This document shows positions 29,640 to 39,896 of a DNA stretch of 64,000 bases, piece by piece. The notes under the pieces were generated by a model, which was not told the DNA's origin, did not search any database, and saw nothing but the letters and a program-made list of their open reading frames with translations. A program made the position numbers and the translations under genes. Each line of letters begins with the position of its first letter. The first letter of the stretch is position 1. Source of the DNA: Prochlorococcus marinus XMU1402 (GTDB lineage Bacteria; Cyanobacteriota; Cyanobacteriia; PCC-6307; Cyanobiaceae); NCBI RefSeq assembly GCF_017696205.1, contig NZ_JAAORD010000001.1:558001-622000 (forward strand), read 5' to 3'.

Positions 29640-30974
29640 GTGTTTGATATTAGTAAAGACAACCTTTTAAAGGATTTCATAAAGTTTCCCAAAAAAAATC
29701 TTCTTATTATTTTATTATTGTTAGGTTTTGGCGAATGGTTTGTCAGTGACTTAATTCATTTTGCAGGAGGCTCAATAGGATTTTTTGCTTTGTGTCTTGG
29801 GGGATATTTTTACTTGAAGAATGATAAGCCTAAATTTAATGAGCCAAATAATTTAGATGGTTGGATAAACCTATGTAATGAAGATTTAAATTTTTTTGAA
29901 GAACTTGAAGCAACAAATGAATTAGAAAAAAAGAATTCAAAAAGACAAAAAACACTTGAATCTATTCTTAATAGATGTGAAAAAGAAAAAATAAGTTGCA
30001 TTGGACAAAAAGATTATCAAAGTTTTCAATCTGTTTTGAAAGGTAATTTCAATGCAGATAAGTTTGACTTTGATTTATACGAAAAACTGCCTAAATACAA
30101 TTCTTCTCAAGTTATTCCAGAAGAAGCTTTGAAGAGTGATGCAATCTTGTATTGTATAAACTTGCCTTTATCGGCAAATGATTTTTTGTGGCTGGAAAAG
30201 TTTCCTAAAAATATGCCAATCTGGTTGGTGGCTTTAACTTCCAACCAAATAGAAGCCAAAAATCAGGTAGAAGACTTAAAGTCTCAAATTTCAAGTGACT
30301 TTATAAATAAAATTATTACTTTTGATGTGAATAAGAGTGAAATAACAAATATACCTTTTTCTTTAAGGAAGTTTTTCATAGGTTCATCTAAAAATATTGA
30401 AAATACAAAAAAAAGGCTCTTGAAAGAACTTCATGCTGCCTGGCAATCTGAAATTGAAGGTATAAGAAGAATGCAGTTAAAAGGTATACAAAGAAAAAAT
30501 CAAATTCTTGTCGCAACAACTGTTTTCTTATCTCCTATCCCATCAATTGATGTTATGGCAATGACAGTATTAAATTCTTTAATGATTAAAGAAATTAAGT
30601 CTATATGGGGATGTAATTGGTCTCCTGAAATTTTAGATAAAGTATCCAAAGAGATTTTAAAGACTGCAATTGCTCAGGGAGTTCTTGAATGGAGTGGACA
30701 TACTCTAATTGGCATAACAAAATTACATGGCCCAAATTGGCTTGTCTCTGGAACATTTCAGGCTGTCAGTGCTGCTTATTTAACAAGAGTAGTATCAAGT
30801 TCTTTGGCTGATTTTATGGCAATAACAAAAGGAGTAGAAGAACCTGATTTGGATTTTATAAAGAAAAATTCTGAGAAAATTGTTGAAGAAGCTTTTGAAA
30901 AAGAAAAAATAAATTGGAAAGGATTTATTTCTGATCTTAGAAAACCACTTATAAAACTATCTTTTAATTCATAA
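29640..30974 (+). CDS. DUF697 family membrane protein with degenerate GTPase-like region
   Basis: The 444-residue protein has two N-terminal membrane helices (about 20-60). A soluble middle part follows (about 70-250), where SDAILYCINLPLSAND and MPIWLVALTSNQ resemble the switch and NKxD strands of a GTPase. A C-terminal DUF697 domain (about 270-420) contains QILVATTVFLSPIPSIDVMA and LIGITKLHGPNW. I see no P-loop GxxxxGKS, so nucleotide binding is doubtful. The start is GTG at 29640. The substrate-binding gene of the metal transporter follows within 20 bp, suggesting cotranscription. Confidence 0.7.
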   Translation: MFDISKDNLLKDFIKFPKKNLLIILLLLGFGEWFVSDLIHFAGGSIGFFALCLGGYFYLKNDKPKFNEPNNLDGWINLCNEDLNFFEELEATNELEKKNSKRQKTLESILNRCEKEKISCIGQKDYQSFQSVLKGNFNADKFDFDLYEKLPKYNSSQVIPEEALKSDAILYCINLPLSANDFLWLEKFPKNMPIWLVALTSNQIEAKNQVEDLKSQISSDFINKIITFDVNKSEITNIPFSLRKFFIGSSKNIENTKKRLLKELHAAWQSEIEGIRRMQLKGIQRKNQILVATTVFLSPIPSIDVMAMTVLNSLMIKEIKSIWGCNWSPEILDKVSKEILKTAIAQGVLEWSGHTLIGITKLHGPNWLVSGTFQAVSAAYLTRVVSSSLADFMAITKGVEEPDLDFIKKNSEKIVEEAFEKEKINWKGFISDLRKPLIKLSFNS

Positions 30975-30994
30975 TATTGGGATGGAAGTTAAAT

Positions 30995-31894
30995 ATGAAA
31001 AAAAATATTATTTTTTTAAGTTTGATACTGCTTCTTTCTATTGCTTCAGGCTCATGTAAGAGAATATCAAATAAAAATGAAACTAAAGAAGTAATACTGG
31101 CAAGTTTTACTGTTTTGGCGGATATAATTAGCAATGTCGCTAAAGATGATTTTATTGTTAGATCAATAACGAAACCTGGAGTTGAAGTTCATGGCTACCA
31201 ACCAACTCCAAGCGATTTGGTAAATGCCACTAATGCTTTTGTTTTTATTGATAATGGATTTGGATTTGAATTATGGGCTGAAAAATTTGTTTCTAATTTA
31301 AAAGTTAAAAGAATTACTGTCGCGGAAGATTTAGATCCTATTTTTATCAGTGAAGATTTTTATAAAGGGAAACCCAATCCTCATGCCTGGATTTCTCCAA
31401 AAAGAGGGATCCTATACGTAGATATTCTCGTGGATTCTTTATCAGAATTGAGGCCATCCAAAAGGACATTATTTGAAGAAAATGGAAAAATTTATAAAGA
31501 TAAACTATCTAAAATAGATAAAGAATTCTCACTTTTTATTAATAACTTAAATAAAGATAGGAGGTATCTAGTAAGTTGTGAAGGTGCTTTTTCGTATCTA
31601 ACAAATGATTATGGATTAGAGGAAGTTTATTTGTGGCCAGTTAATGCTGAGAGTCAAATTACGCCCAAAAGAATGGCAAGAACAATCTCACTAGTTAAAG
31701 AAAAAAATGTTCCATCTGTATTTTGCGAAAGTACTGTAAGTAACGAATCTCAAATGGTTGTTGCAAACGAAACTGGGGCTAATTTTGGAGGAAATCTTTT
31801 TGTTGATTCATTATCTGATGATAGTGGGCCTGCTAGTTCTTATATAAAAATGCTTGAGCATAATTTGGATTTAATTAAAAAGGGACTTTTTTGA
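30995..31894 (+). CDS. mntC: ABC transporter substrate-binding protein, Mn/Zn type
   Basis: This 299-residue member of the cluster A-I (ZnuA/PsaA/MntC) metal-binding proteins captures metal outside the inner membrane. An N-terminal hydrophobic signal ends at Cys in GSCKR, probably a lipoprotein anchor. Metal ligands are visible as His in EVHGYQPTPSD, His in NPHAWISP, Glu in SCEGAFSY and Asp in FVDSLSDDSGP. The absence of a His-rich loop favours manganese over zinc, as in cyanobacterial MntC, but iron or zinc cannot be excluded. I chose the ATG at 30995; an in-frame TTG lies at 30977. The ATPase gene follows after 3 bp. Confidence 0.85.
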   Translation: MKKNIIFLSLILLLSIASGSCKRISNKNETKEVILASFTVLADIISNVAKDDFIVRSITKPGVEVHGYQPTPSDLVNATNAFVFIDNGFGFELWAEKFVSNLKVKRITVAEDLDPIFISEDFYKGKPNPHAWISPKRGILYVDILVDSLSELRPSKRTLFEENGKIYKDKLSKIDKEFSLFINNLNKDRRYLVSCEGAFSYLTNDYGLEEVYLWPVNAESQITPKRMARTISLVKEKNVPSVFCESTVSNESQMVVANETGANFGGNLFVDSLSDDSGPASSYIKMLEHNLDLIKKGLF

Positions 31895-31897
31895 ATT

Positions 31898-32662
31898 ATG
31901 GAAACAATCAATTATCAAAACTTTAGGGTTGAGGCAGAGAATATTTGCGTAGATTACAACGGTAAGGTGGCTTTGTATGATGCCAATTTAAGATTGAAAC
32001 CTGGCCAGATTTGTGGGTTAGTAGGGATGAACGGGGCTGGTAAAACAACTTTCTTTAATGCTTTAACTGGCTTTGTAAATATTTCAAAGGGAAAAATTAG
32101 AATAAATGGAGAGTCTGTAAGATCTGCTCAAAAAGATCAGACAATTGCTTATGTTCCTCAAAATGAGGGAATTGATAGTCAATTTCCAATAAGTGTTTGG
32201 GATGTAGTGATGATGGGAAGATATGGTTCGATGAATATTTTTAGGTCTCCTAGAGAGTCTGATGTTCAGGCGGTTAAAGATGCTATTGAGAGAGTTGATC
32301 TTACTGATCATTTATCTACACCTATTGGAAACTTATCTGGAGGTCAGAGAAAACGAACTTTTTTAGCTAGAGCAATTGCGCAAAGAGCATCAATACTTCT
32401 TCTTGATGAGCCTTTTTCAGGTGTTGATATAAGAACTGAAAAACTTATCTCGGAATTATTTATTCAATTTAAAAATGAGGGTAAAACCATATTATTATCA
32501 ACGCACGATATGATTCATGTCCGTGAATTTTGTGATTTGGTTCTTTTAATAAATAAAACTGTTGTAGCTTATGGTGAAACCTCTGAAGTGTTTACCCCAG
32601 AAAATATTACAACCACTTTTGGAGGGATCTCACCTGATTTCTTGTTTGGACCTGAATCCTAA
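31898..32662 (+). CDS. mntA: ABC transporter ATP-binding protein, Mn/Zn type
   Basis: The 254-residue ATPase powers the metal importer. It has Walker A GMNGAGKTT, the Q-loop YVPQNEGID, the ABC signature LSGGQRKR, Walker B ILLLDEPF and the switch His in LLSTHDM. The sequence between the Q-loop and signature is typical of manganese/zinc transporters (VVMMGRYG). All catalytic residues are present. It is 3 bp from the substrate-binding gene and 12 bp from the permease gene. Confidence 0.9.
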   Translation: METINYQNFRVEAENICVDYNGKVALYDANLRLKPGQICGLVGMNGAGKTTFFNALTGFVNISKGKIRINGESVRSAQKDQTIAYVPQNEGIDSQFPISVWDVVMMGRYGSMNIFRSPRESDVQAVKDAIERVDLTDHLSTPIGNLSGGQRKRTFLARAIAQRASILLLDEPFSGVDIRTEKLISELFIQFKNEGKTILLSTHDMIHVREFCDLVLLINKTVVAYGETSEVFTPENITTTFGGISPDFLFGPES

Positions 32663-32674
32663 ATTTTAATTTAT

Positions 32675-33547
32675 ATGGAGCTCTATTCTTTTTTAACTTT
32701 AGAAGCATTCATCACAGATCCTTTAACTCATGACTTTATGAGAAAAGCACTTCTTATGAGTTCATTAGTTGCAGCTGTTTGTGGTTTTCTATCAAGTTAT
32801 TTGACTCTTAAAGGATGGGCTTTAATGGGAGATGCAGTGTCACATTCGGTAATGCCTGGTGTTGTGGTTGCTTATGCATTGGGTCTTCCTTTCTCATTAG
32901 GAGCATTTATTTTCGGAGTTGGTTCTGTAGCCTTGATAGGGTTTATTAAGCAGAAATCTAGAGTTAAGGAAGATACTGTTATTGGGTTGGTATTTACTGG
33001 ATTTTTCGCTCTTGGAATAGTATTGGTTTCTAAGATTAAAAGTAATATTGATTTGCACTCTATTCTTTTTGGTAGTCCATTAGGAATATCACTTTCAGAT
33101 GTAAAACAAACTATATTCATTTCTTTATTAGTAGTAATCCTTTTATCAATTTTCAGAAAAGATTTAATGCTTTATTGTTTTGACCCTAGGCATGCAAAAA
33201 CAGTTGGGATTAATGTATTATTTCTTCATTATTTACTCCTCACATGCTTATCTTTGGCAGCTGTTGTGGGGTTGCAGTCTGTTGGAATTATTTTGGTAGT
33301 TGCAATGTTGATTACACCTGGGGCTACTGCATATTTACTTACTGATAAGTTTGATACTATGACAGTAATTTCAGTATTAAGTGCAATCATCTCAAGTCTT
33401 ATAGGAATCTATGTCAGTTTTTGGTTTGATCTTGAAACAGGTGGATCAATTGTCTTGGCACAAACTTTTATATTTTTATTTGCTTTTTTATTTGCTCCAA
33501 GATACGGAATATTTAAGTTAAAGAAATTATTTGCTGGTTATAAATGA
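32675..33547 (+). CDS. mntB: ABC transporter permease, Mn/Zn type
   Basis: The 290-residue membrane protein has about eight or nine helices and belongs to the ABC-3 family (ZnuB/MntB). Its family signatures include GDAVSHSVMPGVVVAYALG near the first third, FGSPLGIS in the loop, and LQSVGIILVVAMLITPGATAYLL, which is the conserved helix near the ATPase contact. Its TGA overlaps the ATG of the DUF4336 gene (ATGA at 33544-33547), so the downstream gene is translationally coupled to the transporter. Confidence 0.9.
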   Translation: MELYSFLTLEAFITDPLTHDFMRKALLMSSLVAAVCGFLSSYLTLKGWALMGDAVSHSVMPGVVVAYALGLPFSLGAFIFGVGSVALIGFIKQKSRVKEDTVIGLVFTGFFALGIVLVSKIKSNIDLHSILFGSPLGISLSDVKQTIFISLLVVILLSIFRKDLMLYCFDPRHAKTVGINVLFLHYLLLTCLSLAAVVGLQSVGIILVVAMLITPGATAYLLTDKFDTMTVISVLSAIISSLIGIYVSFWFDLETGGSIVLAQTFIFLFAFLFAPRYGIFKLKKLFAGYK

Positions 33548-34716
33548 TTGTGGTGGATGAAACTTTAAATAAAAAGTGGAATTGGTGGCCATTATTCCCC
33601 TTATATCCTTATGGAAAAAAGAAAACAATTTTAAAAGAATTAATTCCTGATCAAATATGGTCCTTGGAACAAATACAGGGACTTTATTATGTTGCGGTTC
33701 CAATAAGAATGACGGTAATAAAGGTTGATAGTGGATTGATGCTAATAAATCCACTGCCTCCGACAAAAGAATTAATAAATGAGTTAGAAAAATTAACTGC
33801 GATTCATGGCAAAGTAAAAACAATAATTCTACCGAGTGCCTCTGGACTAGAACATAAAATCGGACTGCCAGCTCTTTCAAGAACTTTTAAAGATGCAGAA
33901 ATTTGGCTTTGTCCTGGACAATGGAGTTTCCCCATAAATCTACCACTAGATTTCTTGGGAATTCCATCAAAAAGATCAAGAATACTCTTTGAGGATGGTA
34001 CTCCACATACAAACTACTTTAAATGGTCTTCATTAGGCCCTCTGAATTTGGGACTTGGAAGATATCAGGAGATAAGCTGTTTCCATTATCCTACGAAAAC
34101 ACTTCATGTTACAGACGCAATAGTTGGAATAGATTCCACTCCCCCTGAGATATTTGATTTTGATCCAACTCCACTTCTTTTTCATTCTAGAGAGAGAGGA
34201 GATGAACCTTTGATTGACTCCATGGAACATAGAAAAAAAGGATGGAAAAGGTTAGTCTTGTTTTCATCTTTTTTAAAACCAGGTAAATTAAATATTCCAC
34301 CTTTAAAAAAAATATTTAAGTATTCATTCAAAAAAGATATGAGGAATTGGAGATCTCATTTCGGTATTTACCCCTTTTTATGGGAAGAAGATTGGGAATC
34401 TTCTCTTCTTGAAATAATGGGTAAAGATACTCCTAAGATTCAAATTGCACCAGTTTTACAGAAATTAATTTTTCCGCGTTCAAAAGAAGTTTTACTCAAA
34501 TGGTTAGAAAATATCAAGTGTTTTGAAGATATGGAATATTTAATTCCAGCTCATTTTACGGCCCCTGTAAAATTTACAATAGAAGATTGTCAAAAATTAA
34601 TTAATGAAATTAATTCCCAAAAGTGGGACAAACTTCCTGAGGATAATAAATTTTTGATGGGTTTATATAAAAAGTTGTTTGAACTAGGAATAATTCCTGA
34701 AGAAGTAAATCTTTAA
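33544..34716 (+). CDS. DUF4336 protein, possibly metallo-beta-lactamase-like fold
   Basis: The 390-residue cyanobacterial protein belongs to DUF4336. The N-terminal part (about 40-150) has IRMTVIKVDSGLMLINPLPP and the following LPSASGLEHKIGLPALSRTF, which is the strand and turn order of a metallo-beta-lactamase fold. The usual HxHxDH motif is missing; only a single His stands at that place. The middle holds ILFEDGTPH and FHYPTKTLHVTDAIVG. No membrane segment is evident. It overlaps mntB by 4 bp and is the last gene of the metal transporter transcript; a role in metal homeostasis is an inference from this coupling alone. Confidence 0.7.
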   Translation: MIVVDETLNKKWNWWPLFPLYPYGKKKTILKELIPDQIWSLEQIQGLYYVAVPIRMTVIKVDSGLMLINPLPPTKELINELEKLTAIHGKVKTIILPSASGLEHKIGLPALSRTFKDAEIWLCPGQWSFPINLPLDFLGIPSKRSRILFEDGTPHTNYFKWSSLGPLNLGLGRYQEISCFHYPTKTLHVTDAIVGIDSTPPEIFDFDPTPLLFHSRERGDEPLIDSMEHRKKGWKRLVLFSSFLKPGKLNIPPLKKIFKYSFKKDMRNWRSHFGIYPFLWEEDWESSLLEIMGKDTPKIQIAPVLQKLIFPRSKEVLLKWLENIKCFEDMEYLIPAHFTAPVKFTIEDCQKLINEINSQKWDKLPEDNKFLMGLYKKLFELGIIPEEVNL

Positions 34717-34722
34717 AAACAA

Positions 34723-35058
34723 TTATTCTTCAATAGACATGTTCTCATCATTTTTAAGAGTTTGTTCCAGCTCTTTTCTTTGCTCCATTTGCCTTAAGAA
34801 ATATCCTGTCATCATTGCAGAAGATAATAAATTAGCAATGTTGTCTTTTGAAGATGTTATTTTTACATCAAATTGATCTGAAGGAAGCATTCCAAGAAGA
34901 CCTTGAACATTATGTCTAATAATTTCTTGAATATCTTCACTAGCTGATTTTGCTACTCTTTGCAAAACTTCTGGAGATTGTTTTTGTAAATATTGGATTA
35001 AATCATTCTCATCGTTTGGATCATTATTTTCAGTAGCAAGAAATTCTGGATTAAACAT
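34723..35058 (-). CDS. DUF760 family protein
   Basis: The 111-residue protein matches the cyanobacterial/plastid DUF760 type: helical, with LIQYLQKQSPEVLQRVAKS and IQEIIRHNVQGLLGMLPSD, then a short strand and a final helix with MMTGYFLRQMEQRKEL. The family includes small plastid and cyanobacterial proteins of unknown biochemical function. It is 45 bp downstream of lepB on the same strand and 6 bp from the convergent DUF4336 gene. Confidence 0.7.
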   Translation of the reverse strand: MFNPEFLATENNDPNDENDLIQYLQKQSPEVLQRVAKSASEDIQEIIRHNVQGLLGMLPSDQFDVKITSSKDNIANLLSSAMMTGYFLRQMEQRKELEQTLKNDENMSIEE

Positions 35059-35103
35059 TTCTACAACTTCAAGATATAAAAACCCTACAACATCACGTAC
35101 CCA

Positions 35104-35688
35104 TTAATCTAAAGTATTAAGGGCAGGGAACCGAATAGGTCCAATTTTATTAAACGGCCAATATCTAAAAATAGCTTTACCAATAACCTTTTCATAGGGT
35201 AAAAATCCCCAAATATGTGAGTCCATACTGTTATTTCTATTATCTCCCATCACCCATAATGACTCTTCTGGGACAATAAAAGGCCCTATAGAATAATTAA
35301 TATTTTTATCAAAAACGAAATTTTTTTGAGCGATATCATTTAAGTAAAGGTTACCATCTCTCACTTCTACTTTGTCTCCAGGTATTCCAATTACTCTTTT
35401 TATTAGTGCAGTATCTGCTTCATAACCAGCATTAATTAATTGTTCCGGAACGTTAAAAACAACTATTTTATTTTTTAATTTTGAAAGATTTGATTTGGAA
35501 GTGATTTTGGGGGTTACTTTCTCAACAAGAATTTTATCTTGTATTTGAAGAGTTGGAAGCATTGAACCGGAGGGGATCCATCTTGGCTCTATAACCTGCC
35601 ATCGTATAATTAAAGCTATAGATATCCAGATTAAAAGATTTTTTAAATCTTTTATTATTGAATTTCTTTTTTCTTGAGTTGTAGACAT
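35104..35688 (-). CDS. lepB: signal peptidase I
   Basis: LepB removes signal peptides from exported and thylakoid-targeted proteins. The 194-residue enzyme has one N-terminal membrane helix (about 14-28). The catalytic Ser is in WIPSGSMLPTLQIQD, the general-base Lys in ALIKRVIGIPGDKV, and box E is GDNRNNSMDSHIWG. The length is typical of a single-helix cyanobacterial LepB. Its promoter region is shared with the divergent menD, with about 50 bp between the starts. Confidence 0.94.
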   Translation of the reverse strand: MSTTQEKRNSIIKDLKNLLIWISIALIIRWQVIEPRWIPSGSMLPTLQIQDKILVEKVTPKITSKSNLSKLKNKIVVFNVPEQLINAGYEADTALIKRVIGIPGDKVEVRDGNLYLNDIAQKNFVFDKNINYSIGPFIVPEESLWVMGDNRNNSMDSHIWGFLPYEKVIGKAIFRYWPFNKIGPIRFPALNTLD

Positions 35689-35738
35689 GTTTTATTTAAT
35701 TCAGTTATAAGGAAAATCCCAAAGCATTTATATAAATT

Positions 35739-37502
35739 ATGACATCATCTATTGAATGCAAAAATTTTCTTAGAAGTTTACAACTTTTGAATCTCTTAAT
35801 AAAAATAGGAGTTCAAAATTTAATACTATGTCCAGGTAGTAGATCAGCACCCCTAGCGATAGCTGCTGGAGAATTAAATAAATTAGGACTGGTAAATATT
35901 TTTAATTCAATAGATGAGAGATCTGCGGGATTCCACTCTCTTGGGATTTCTGCTGCATCGGGTAATCTTTCTTTAGTTATTACCACTTCTGGGACTGCCG
36001 TAAGTAACTTATTGCCAGCAGCAGTTGAGGCGGACCGATCTTGTAAAGGTATTATATTTCTTACTGCTGATAGACCCTTAAGATTAAAAGATTGTGGCGC
36101 TAATCAAACAGTAAATCAAGAAGATTTTTTGACTTCAGTCTGCAGAAGGGTTTTAAGTACAAATCTAAATGGACTGCATGAAACACAAGAAAACGAAATC
36201 CTGAATTTAGTTCGAATTACTGAGAAACAAATATCAACTTTCCCTGGGCCTATTCATTTAAATATTCCTATTGATAAGCCTTTAGGTATTTCACTTTTAA
36301 ATAAAAAAAATGTTTTAGAGATTTTTGAAAGAATTTATTTAAAGAAAAAATATATATTTCAGGAAGTTGAAATAAAATCTGATAAAAACAAATTCTTAGA
36401 AATTTCAAAAAATTTAAATTTATATGAATCCGGCATTATTTTGGTAGGTCCCTATCAAGGTTCCATAAATGATTTAATTTCTTTCAATAAATCTTTAGAA
36501 AGATTGCAAGAAATTACTGGTTGGCCAGTATTTGCTGATCCTGTTTCAGGAGTTAATTCTGATTTGAGAGGATTAGTTGTGAATTGGGAATTAGTCTTAA
36601 GAAAAAATAAAAATTCAATAAATTGTCATCAACTTTTGAGGCTTGGCCCCATGTCATCTTCTATTGATTTGGAGAAATTTTTAACAACTTTCGAAGGTAC
36701 ACAAATTCTTATAAAAGAAAAAAACTATAGAAAATTGGACCCAATAAAAAAATCATTTGAATATGATTTTGGGCTTTCAAATTTTACTACTCTATTGCTA
36801 GAAGAATTATCAATTAACGAAAAAAATAAAAAATCTCTTACTCCAATGGCTTTAGATCTAATGGAGGAAGGCGAGAAGATTAGAGGAGTTTTAAAAGATA
36901 AAATTACTCAAGATAATCAAATTACTGAGTACATGCTTGCAAACCTTGTCCCAAAACTTTGGCCAGCTGAAAATCCTATAATGCTCTCCGCAAGTAGCCC
37001 AATTAGAGATTGGCTCACATTTTCTGAGAATGCTACTTTAACAAGAAACTGTTTCAGCTTTAGGGGCGCTTCTGGTATAGACGGTACTTTATCTCTTGCA
37101 TTAGGTATTTCTAGAATTAAAAATCCTCTACTTCTTGTGACTGGAGATTTGGCTTTTATTCATGATATAAACGGTTGGCTGATTGAAAATTCAATCGACA
37201 TGAATTTAACAATTCTTCTAATAAATAATAATGGCGGAAATATATTTAATCGTATTTATAAAAAAAATTTAAAAGAAGATGATTTAAAAAAACTGTTTCT
37301 TATGCCAAAAAAAATAAACTGGCCAAAACTCGCAGAGGGCTATCAGGTAAACTTTAAAAGCGTGGCAAATTTTAAAAAATTACGAGAGGCATTCGATTGG
37401 AGCATTTCTATCCAGAAATCTGTAATAATTAAAGTTGATGTTGATCCAGAAAATGAAATTTGTGAAAAAAATGCTCTGCTTGAAAAAATAATTGGCAGTT
37501 AA
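35739..37502 (+). CDS. menD: SEPHCHC synthase (MenD)
   Basis: MenD is a thiamine-diphosphate enzyme that adds 2-oxoglutarate to isochorismate, the first committed step to phylloquinone, the photosystem I cofactor. The 587-residue protein shows [19 protein letters not shown], the family N-terminal motif, with the ThDP activating Glu nearby. [32 protein letters not shown] and the ThDP motif [13 protein letters not shown] with the downstream NNNGGNIFN complete the set. menB follows 35 bp later, so the two quinone genes are clustered. Confidence 0.96.
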   Translation: MTSSIECKNFLRSLQLLNLLIKIGVQNLILCPGSRSAPLAIAAGELNKLGLVNIFNSIDERSAGFHSLGISAASGNLSLVITTSGTAVSNLLPAAVEADRSCKGIIFLTADRPLRLKDCGANQTVNQEDFLTSVCRRVLSTNLNGLHETQENEILNLVRITEKQISTFPGPIHLNIPIDKPLGISLLNKKNVLEIFERIYLKKKYIFQEVEIKSDKNKFLEISKNLNLYESGIILVGPYQGSINDLISFNKSLERLQEITGWPVFADPVSGVNSDLRGLVVNWELVLRKNKNSINCHQLLRLGPMSSSIDLEKFLTTFEGTQILIKEKNYRKLDPIKKSFEYDFGLSNFTTLLLEELSINEKNKKSLTPMALDLMEEGEKIRGVLKDKITQDNQITEYMLANLVPKLWPAENPIMLSASSPIRDWLTFSENATLTRNCFSFRGASGIDGTLSLALGISRIKNPLLLVTGDLAFIHDINGWLIENSIDMNLTILLINNNGGNIFNRIYKKNLKEDDLKKLFLMPKKINWPKLAEGYQVNFKSVANFKKLREAFDWSISIQKSVIIKVDVDPENEICEKNALLEKIIGS

Positions 37503-37537
37503 ATTTATCATTTTTTATTTTTGAATAATTAGATTTC

Positions 37538-38395
37538 ATGAAAGTATTACCTGGTAAAACAACTTTAAATTGGTCAGAGTGCAAATCTTATGAGGATATA
37601 TTGTTTCACAAATCAGATGAGGGAATTGCGAGAATTGCAATTAATCGGCCTGAAAAAAGAAATGCATTTAGGCCACAAACTGTAGATGAACTCATTGACG
37701 CATTTGATATCGTAAGAAATGATGAAACTATTGGCGTAGTTCTCTTTACAGGTGCGGGACCTGACAAGAAAGGCATTTATTCTTTTTGCTCTGGAGGTGA
37801 TCAGAGTGTAAGGGGTAAAAATGGGTATAAAAATGATGAAGGGAAGCAGAGATTAAATGTACTTGAACTTCAAAGATTAATCAGAAGTTTGCCTAAAGTG
37901 GTTATTGCCTTAGTCCCCGGTTTTGCAATTGGAGGAGGACAGGTACTTCATTTAATTTGTGATCTCAGTATCGCCTCTGAAAATGCAGTATTTGGTCAAA
38001 CAGGCCCAAGAGTTGGTAGTTTTGATGCTGGTTTTGGATCTAGTTATTTAGCAAGGCTTGTTGGTCAAAGAAAAGCAAAAGAAATTTGGTTTTTATGTAG
38101 AAAATATAATTCCAAGGAAGCTCTTGATATGGGCTTGATAAATGCAATTACAAAGATTGAAGAATTAGAAGCTGAGGGTGTAATCTGGGCAAGAGAGATT
38201 TTACGAAATAGTCCAACTGCTATTCGTATTCTTAAAGCTTCATTCAATGCGGAGAATGATGGGATTGCCGGTATTCAGGAATTATCTGGATATGCAACTC
38301 AATTATTCTATTCGACTGAAGAAGCCCAAGAAGGTAGAGATGCCTTTCTTGAAAAGCGTCCACCAGACTTCTCTGACTATAAGTGGACACCCTAG
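37538..38395 (+). CDS. menB: 1,4-dihydroxy-2-naphthoyl-CoA synthase (MenB)
   Basis: MenB closes the second ring of the naphthoquinone for phylloquinone synthesis. The 285-residue crotonase-fold protein has the extended MenB N terminus ending in [17 protein letters not shown], the oxyanion-hole [30 protein letters not shown] and [16 protein letters not shown] with the catalytic Asp. The C-terminal [21 protein letters not shown] is diagnostic of MenB. It is in the menD transcript and followed by glgA. Confidence 0.96.
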   Translation: MKVLPGKTTLNWSECKSYEDILFHKSDEGIARIAINRPEKRNAFRPQTVDELIDAFDIVRNDETIGVVLFTGAGPDKKGIYSFCSGGDQSVRGKNGYKNDEGKQRLNVLELQRLIRSLPKVVIALVPGFAIGGGQVLHLICDLSIASENAVFGQTGPRVGSFDAGFGSSYLARLVGQRKAKEIWFLCRKYNSKEALDMGLINAITKIEELEAEGVIWAREILRNSPTAIRILKASFNAENDGIAGIQELSGYATQLFYSTEEAQEGRDAFLEKRPPDFSDYKWTP

Positions 38396-38431
38396 TTTAT
38401 TTTTCAAAAGAACTTTTTTAAATAATTATCA

Positions 38432-39889
38432 ATGAGAATTCTTCTTGCCGCTGCCGAATGTGCTCCAATGATCAAAGTTGGAGGTATGGGAGATGTGGTT
38501 GGTTCGTTGCCTCCATCTTTGATAACACTTGGTCACGATGTAAGGGTAATAATTCCAGGATATGGAAAATTGTGGAGTGTTTTGGAGGTATCGAATGAAC
38601 CAGTCTTTAGAGCAAATACAATGGGAACTGATTTTGCCATATATGAAGCAAAACATCCCGTTCATAATTATGTGATTTACCTAGTGGGTCATCCAGCATT
38701 TGACTCTGACCAAATATACGGGGGCGAAAATGAGGATTGGCGCTTTACATTTTTTGCTAGTGCCACTGCAGAATTTGCCTGGAATTGTTGGAAACCTCAA
38801 GTTCTCCATTGCCATGATTGGCACACTGGAATGATTCCTGTATGGATGCATCAGGACCCTGAAATTAGTACTGTCTTCACAATTCATAATTTAAAATACC
38901 AAGGCCCATGGAGGTGGAAACTTGAAAAAATGACTTGGTGTCCTTGGTATATGCATGGAGACCACACAATGGCTGCGGCAATGTTATACGCAGATAGGGT
39001 CAATGCTGTTTCTCCGACTTACGCTGATGAGATTAAAACCCATGAATACGGGGAAAGCCTCGAAGGATTACTTAATTATATTTCAGGTAAATTAAGAGGG
39101 ATTCTTAATGGCATAGATCTTGATGCATGGAATCCAGCCAAAGATCCAGTTTTACCTGCAAAATTCAGTATTAAGAATTTAGAAAATAGGCTAGAAAATA
39201 AAAAAATTCTGCAGAGAGAAATGGGTCTCGAAGTTAATTCTAAAAAATATCTTTTAGGTATGGTCAGTAGGTTAGTTGATCAGAAAGGTGTTGACTTACT
39301 TTTACAAGTTTCAAGAAGACTATTAGCCTATACAGATTCTCAAATTGCTGTTTTAGGTACTGGAGATAGATATTTAGAGTCTGGATTATGGCAACTGGCA
39401 TTAGATTACCCAGGAAGATTCTCAGTATTTCTTACCTATGATGATTCTTTATCAAGGCTTATCTATGGGGGCTCAGATGCATTCTTAATGCCAAGTAGAT
39501 TTGAACCTTGTGGCATTAGTCAACTACTTGCTATGAGATATGGTTCTATCCCAATAGTAAGGCGAGTAGGAGGTTTAGTTGATACAGTTTTACCTCATGA
39601 TCCGGAAAATAATAGTGGTACGGGTTTTTGCTTTGATCGCTTTGAACCTATAGATTTCTATACATCTTTAGTAAGGTCTTGGGAAGCCTTTAGGCATAAA
39701 GATAGTTGGCAATTATTGCAAAAAAGAGCAATGAGTCAAGAGTTTAGTTGGCAAAGATCTGCACTCGAATACGAAATTATGTATAAAGATGTTTGTGGAA
39801 TGAAAGAACCATCACCTGATGTTGCTGAGGTCGAAAAATTTTCTTACGGACAATCGGCTGATCCATCTTTAAAAAAAAGTATGACTTAA
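38432..39889 (+). CDS. glgA: glycogen synthase
   Basis: GlgA extends glycogen from ADP-glucose. The 485-residue GT5 enzyme begins with [19 protein letters not shown], the ADP-glucose binding loop with Lys-x-Gly-Gly. It has [11 protein letters not shown] in the N-terminal domain, [10 protein letters not shown], the catalytic EPCGISQL and [17 protein letters not shown]. The length is normal for bacteria. Its partner branching enzyme is at 8937. It is 7 bp upstream of murF with no terminator visible between them. Confidence 0.95.
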   Translation: MRILLAAAECAPMIKVGGMGDVVGSLPPSLITLGHDVRVIIPGYGKLWSVLEVSNEPVFRANTMGTDFAIYEAKHPVHNYVIYLVGHPAFDSDQIYGGENEDWRFTFFASATAEFAWNCWKPQVLHCHDWHTGMIPVWMHQDPEISTVFTIHNLKYQGPWRWKLEKMTWCPWYMHGDHTMAAAMLYADRVNAVSPTYADEIKTHEYGESLEGLLNYISGKLRGILNGIDLDAWNPAKDPVLPAKFSIKNLENRLENKKILQREMGLEVNSKKYLLGMVSRLVDQKGVDLLLQVSRRLLAYTDSQIAVLGTGDRYLESGLWQLALDYPGRFSVFLTYDDSLSRLIYGGSDAFLMPSRFEPCGISQLLAMRYGSIPIVRRVGGLVDTVLPHDPENNSGTGFCFDRFEPIDFYTSLVRSWEAFRHKDSWQLLQKRAMSQEFSWQRSALEYEIMYKDVCGMKEPSPDVAEVEKFSYGQSADPSLKKSMT

Positions 39890-39896
39890 TATTTTA

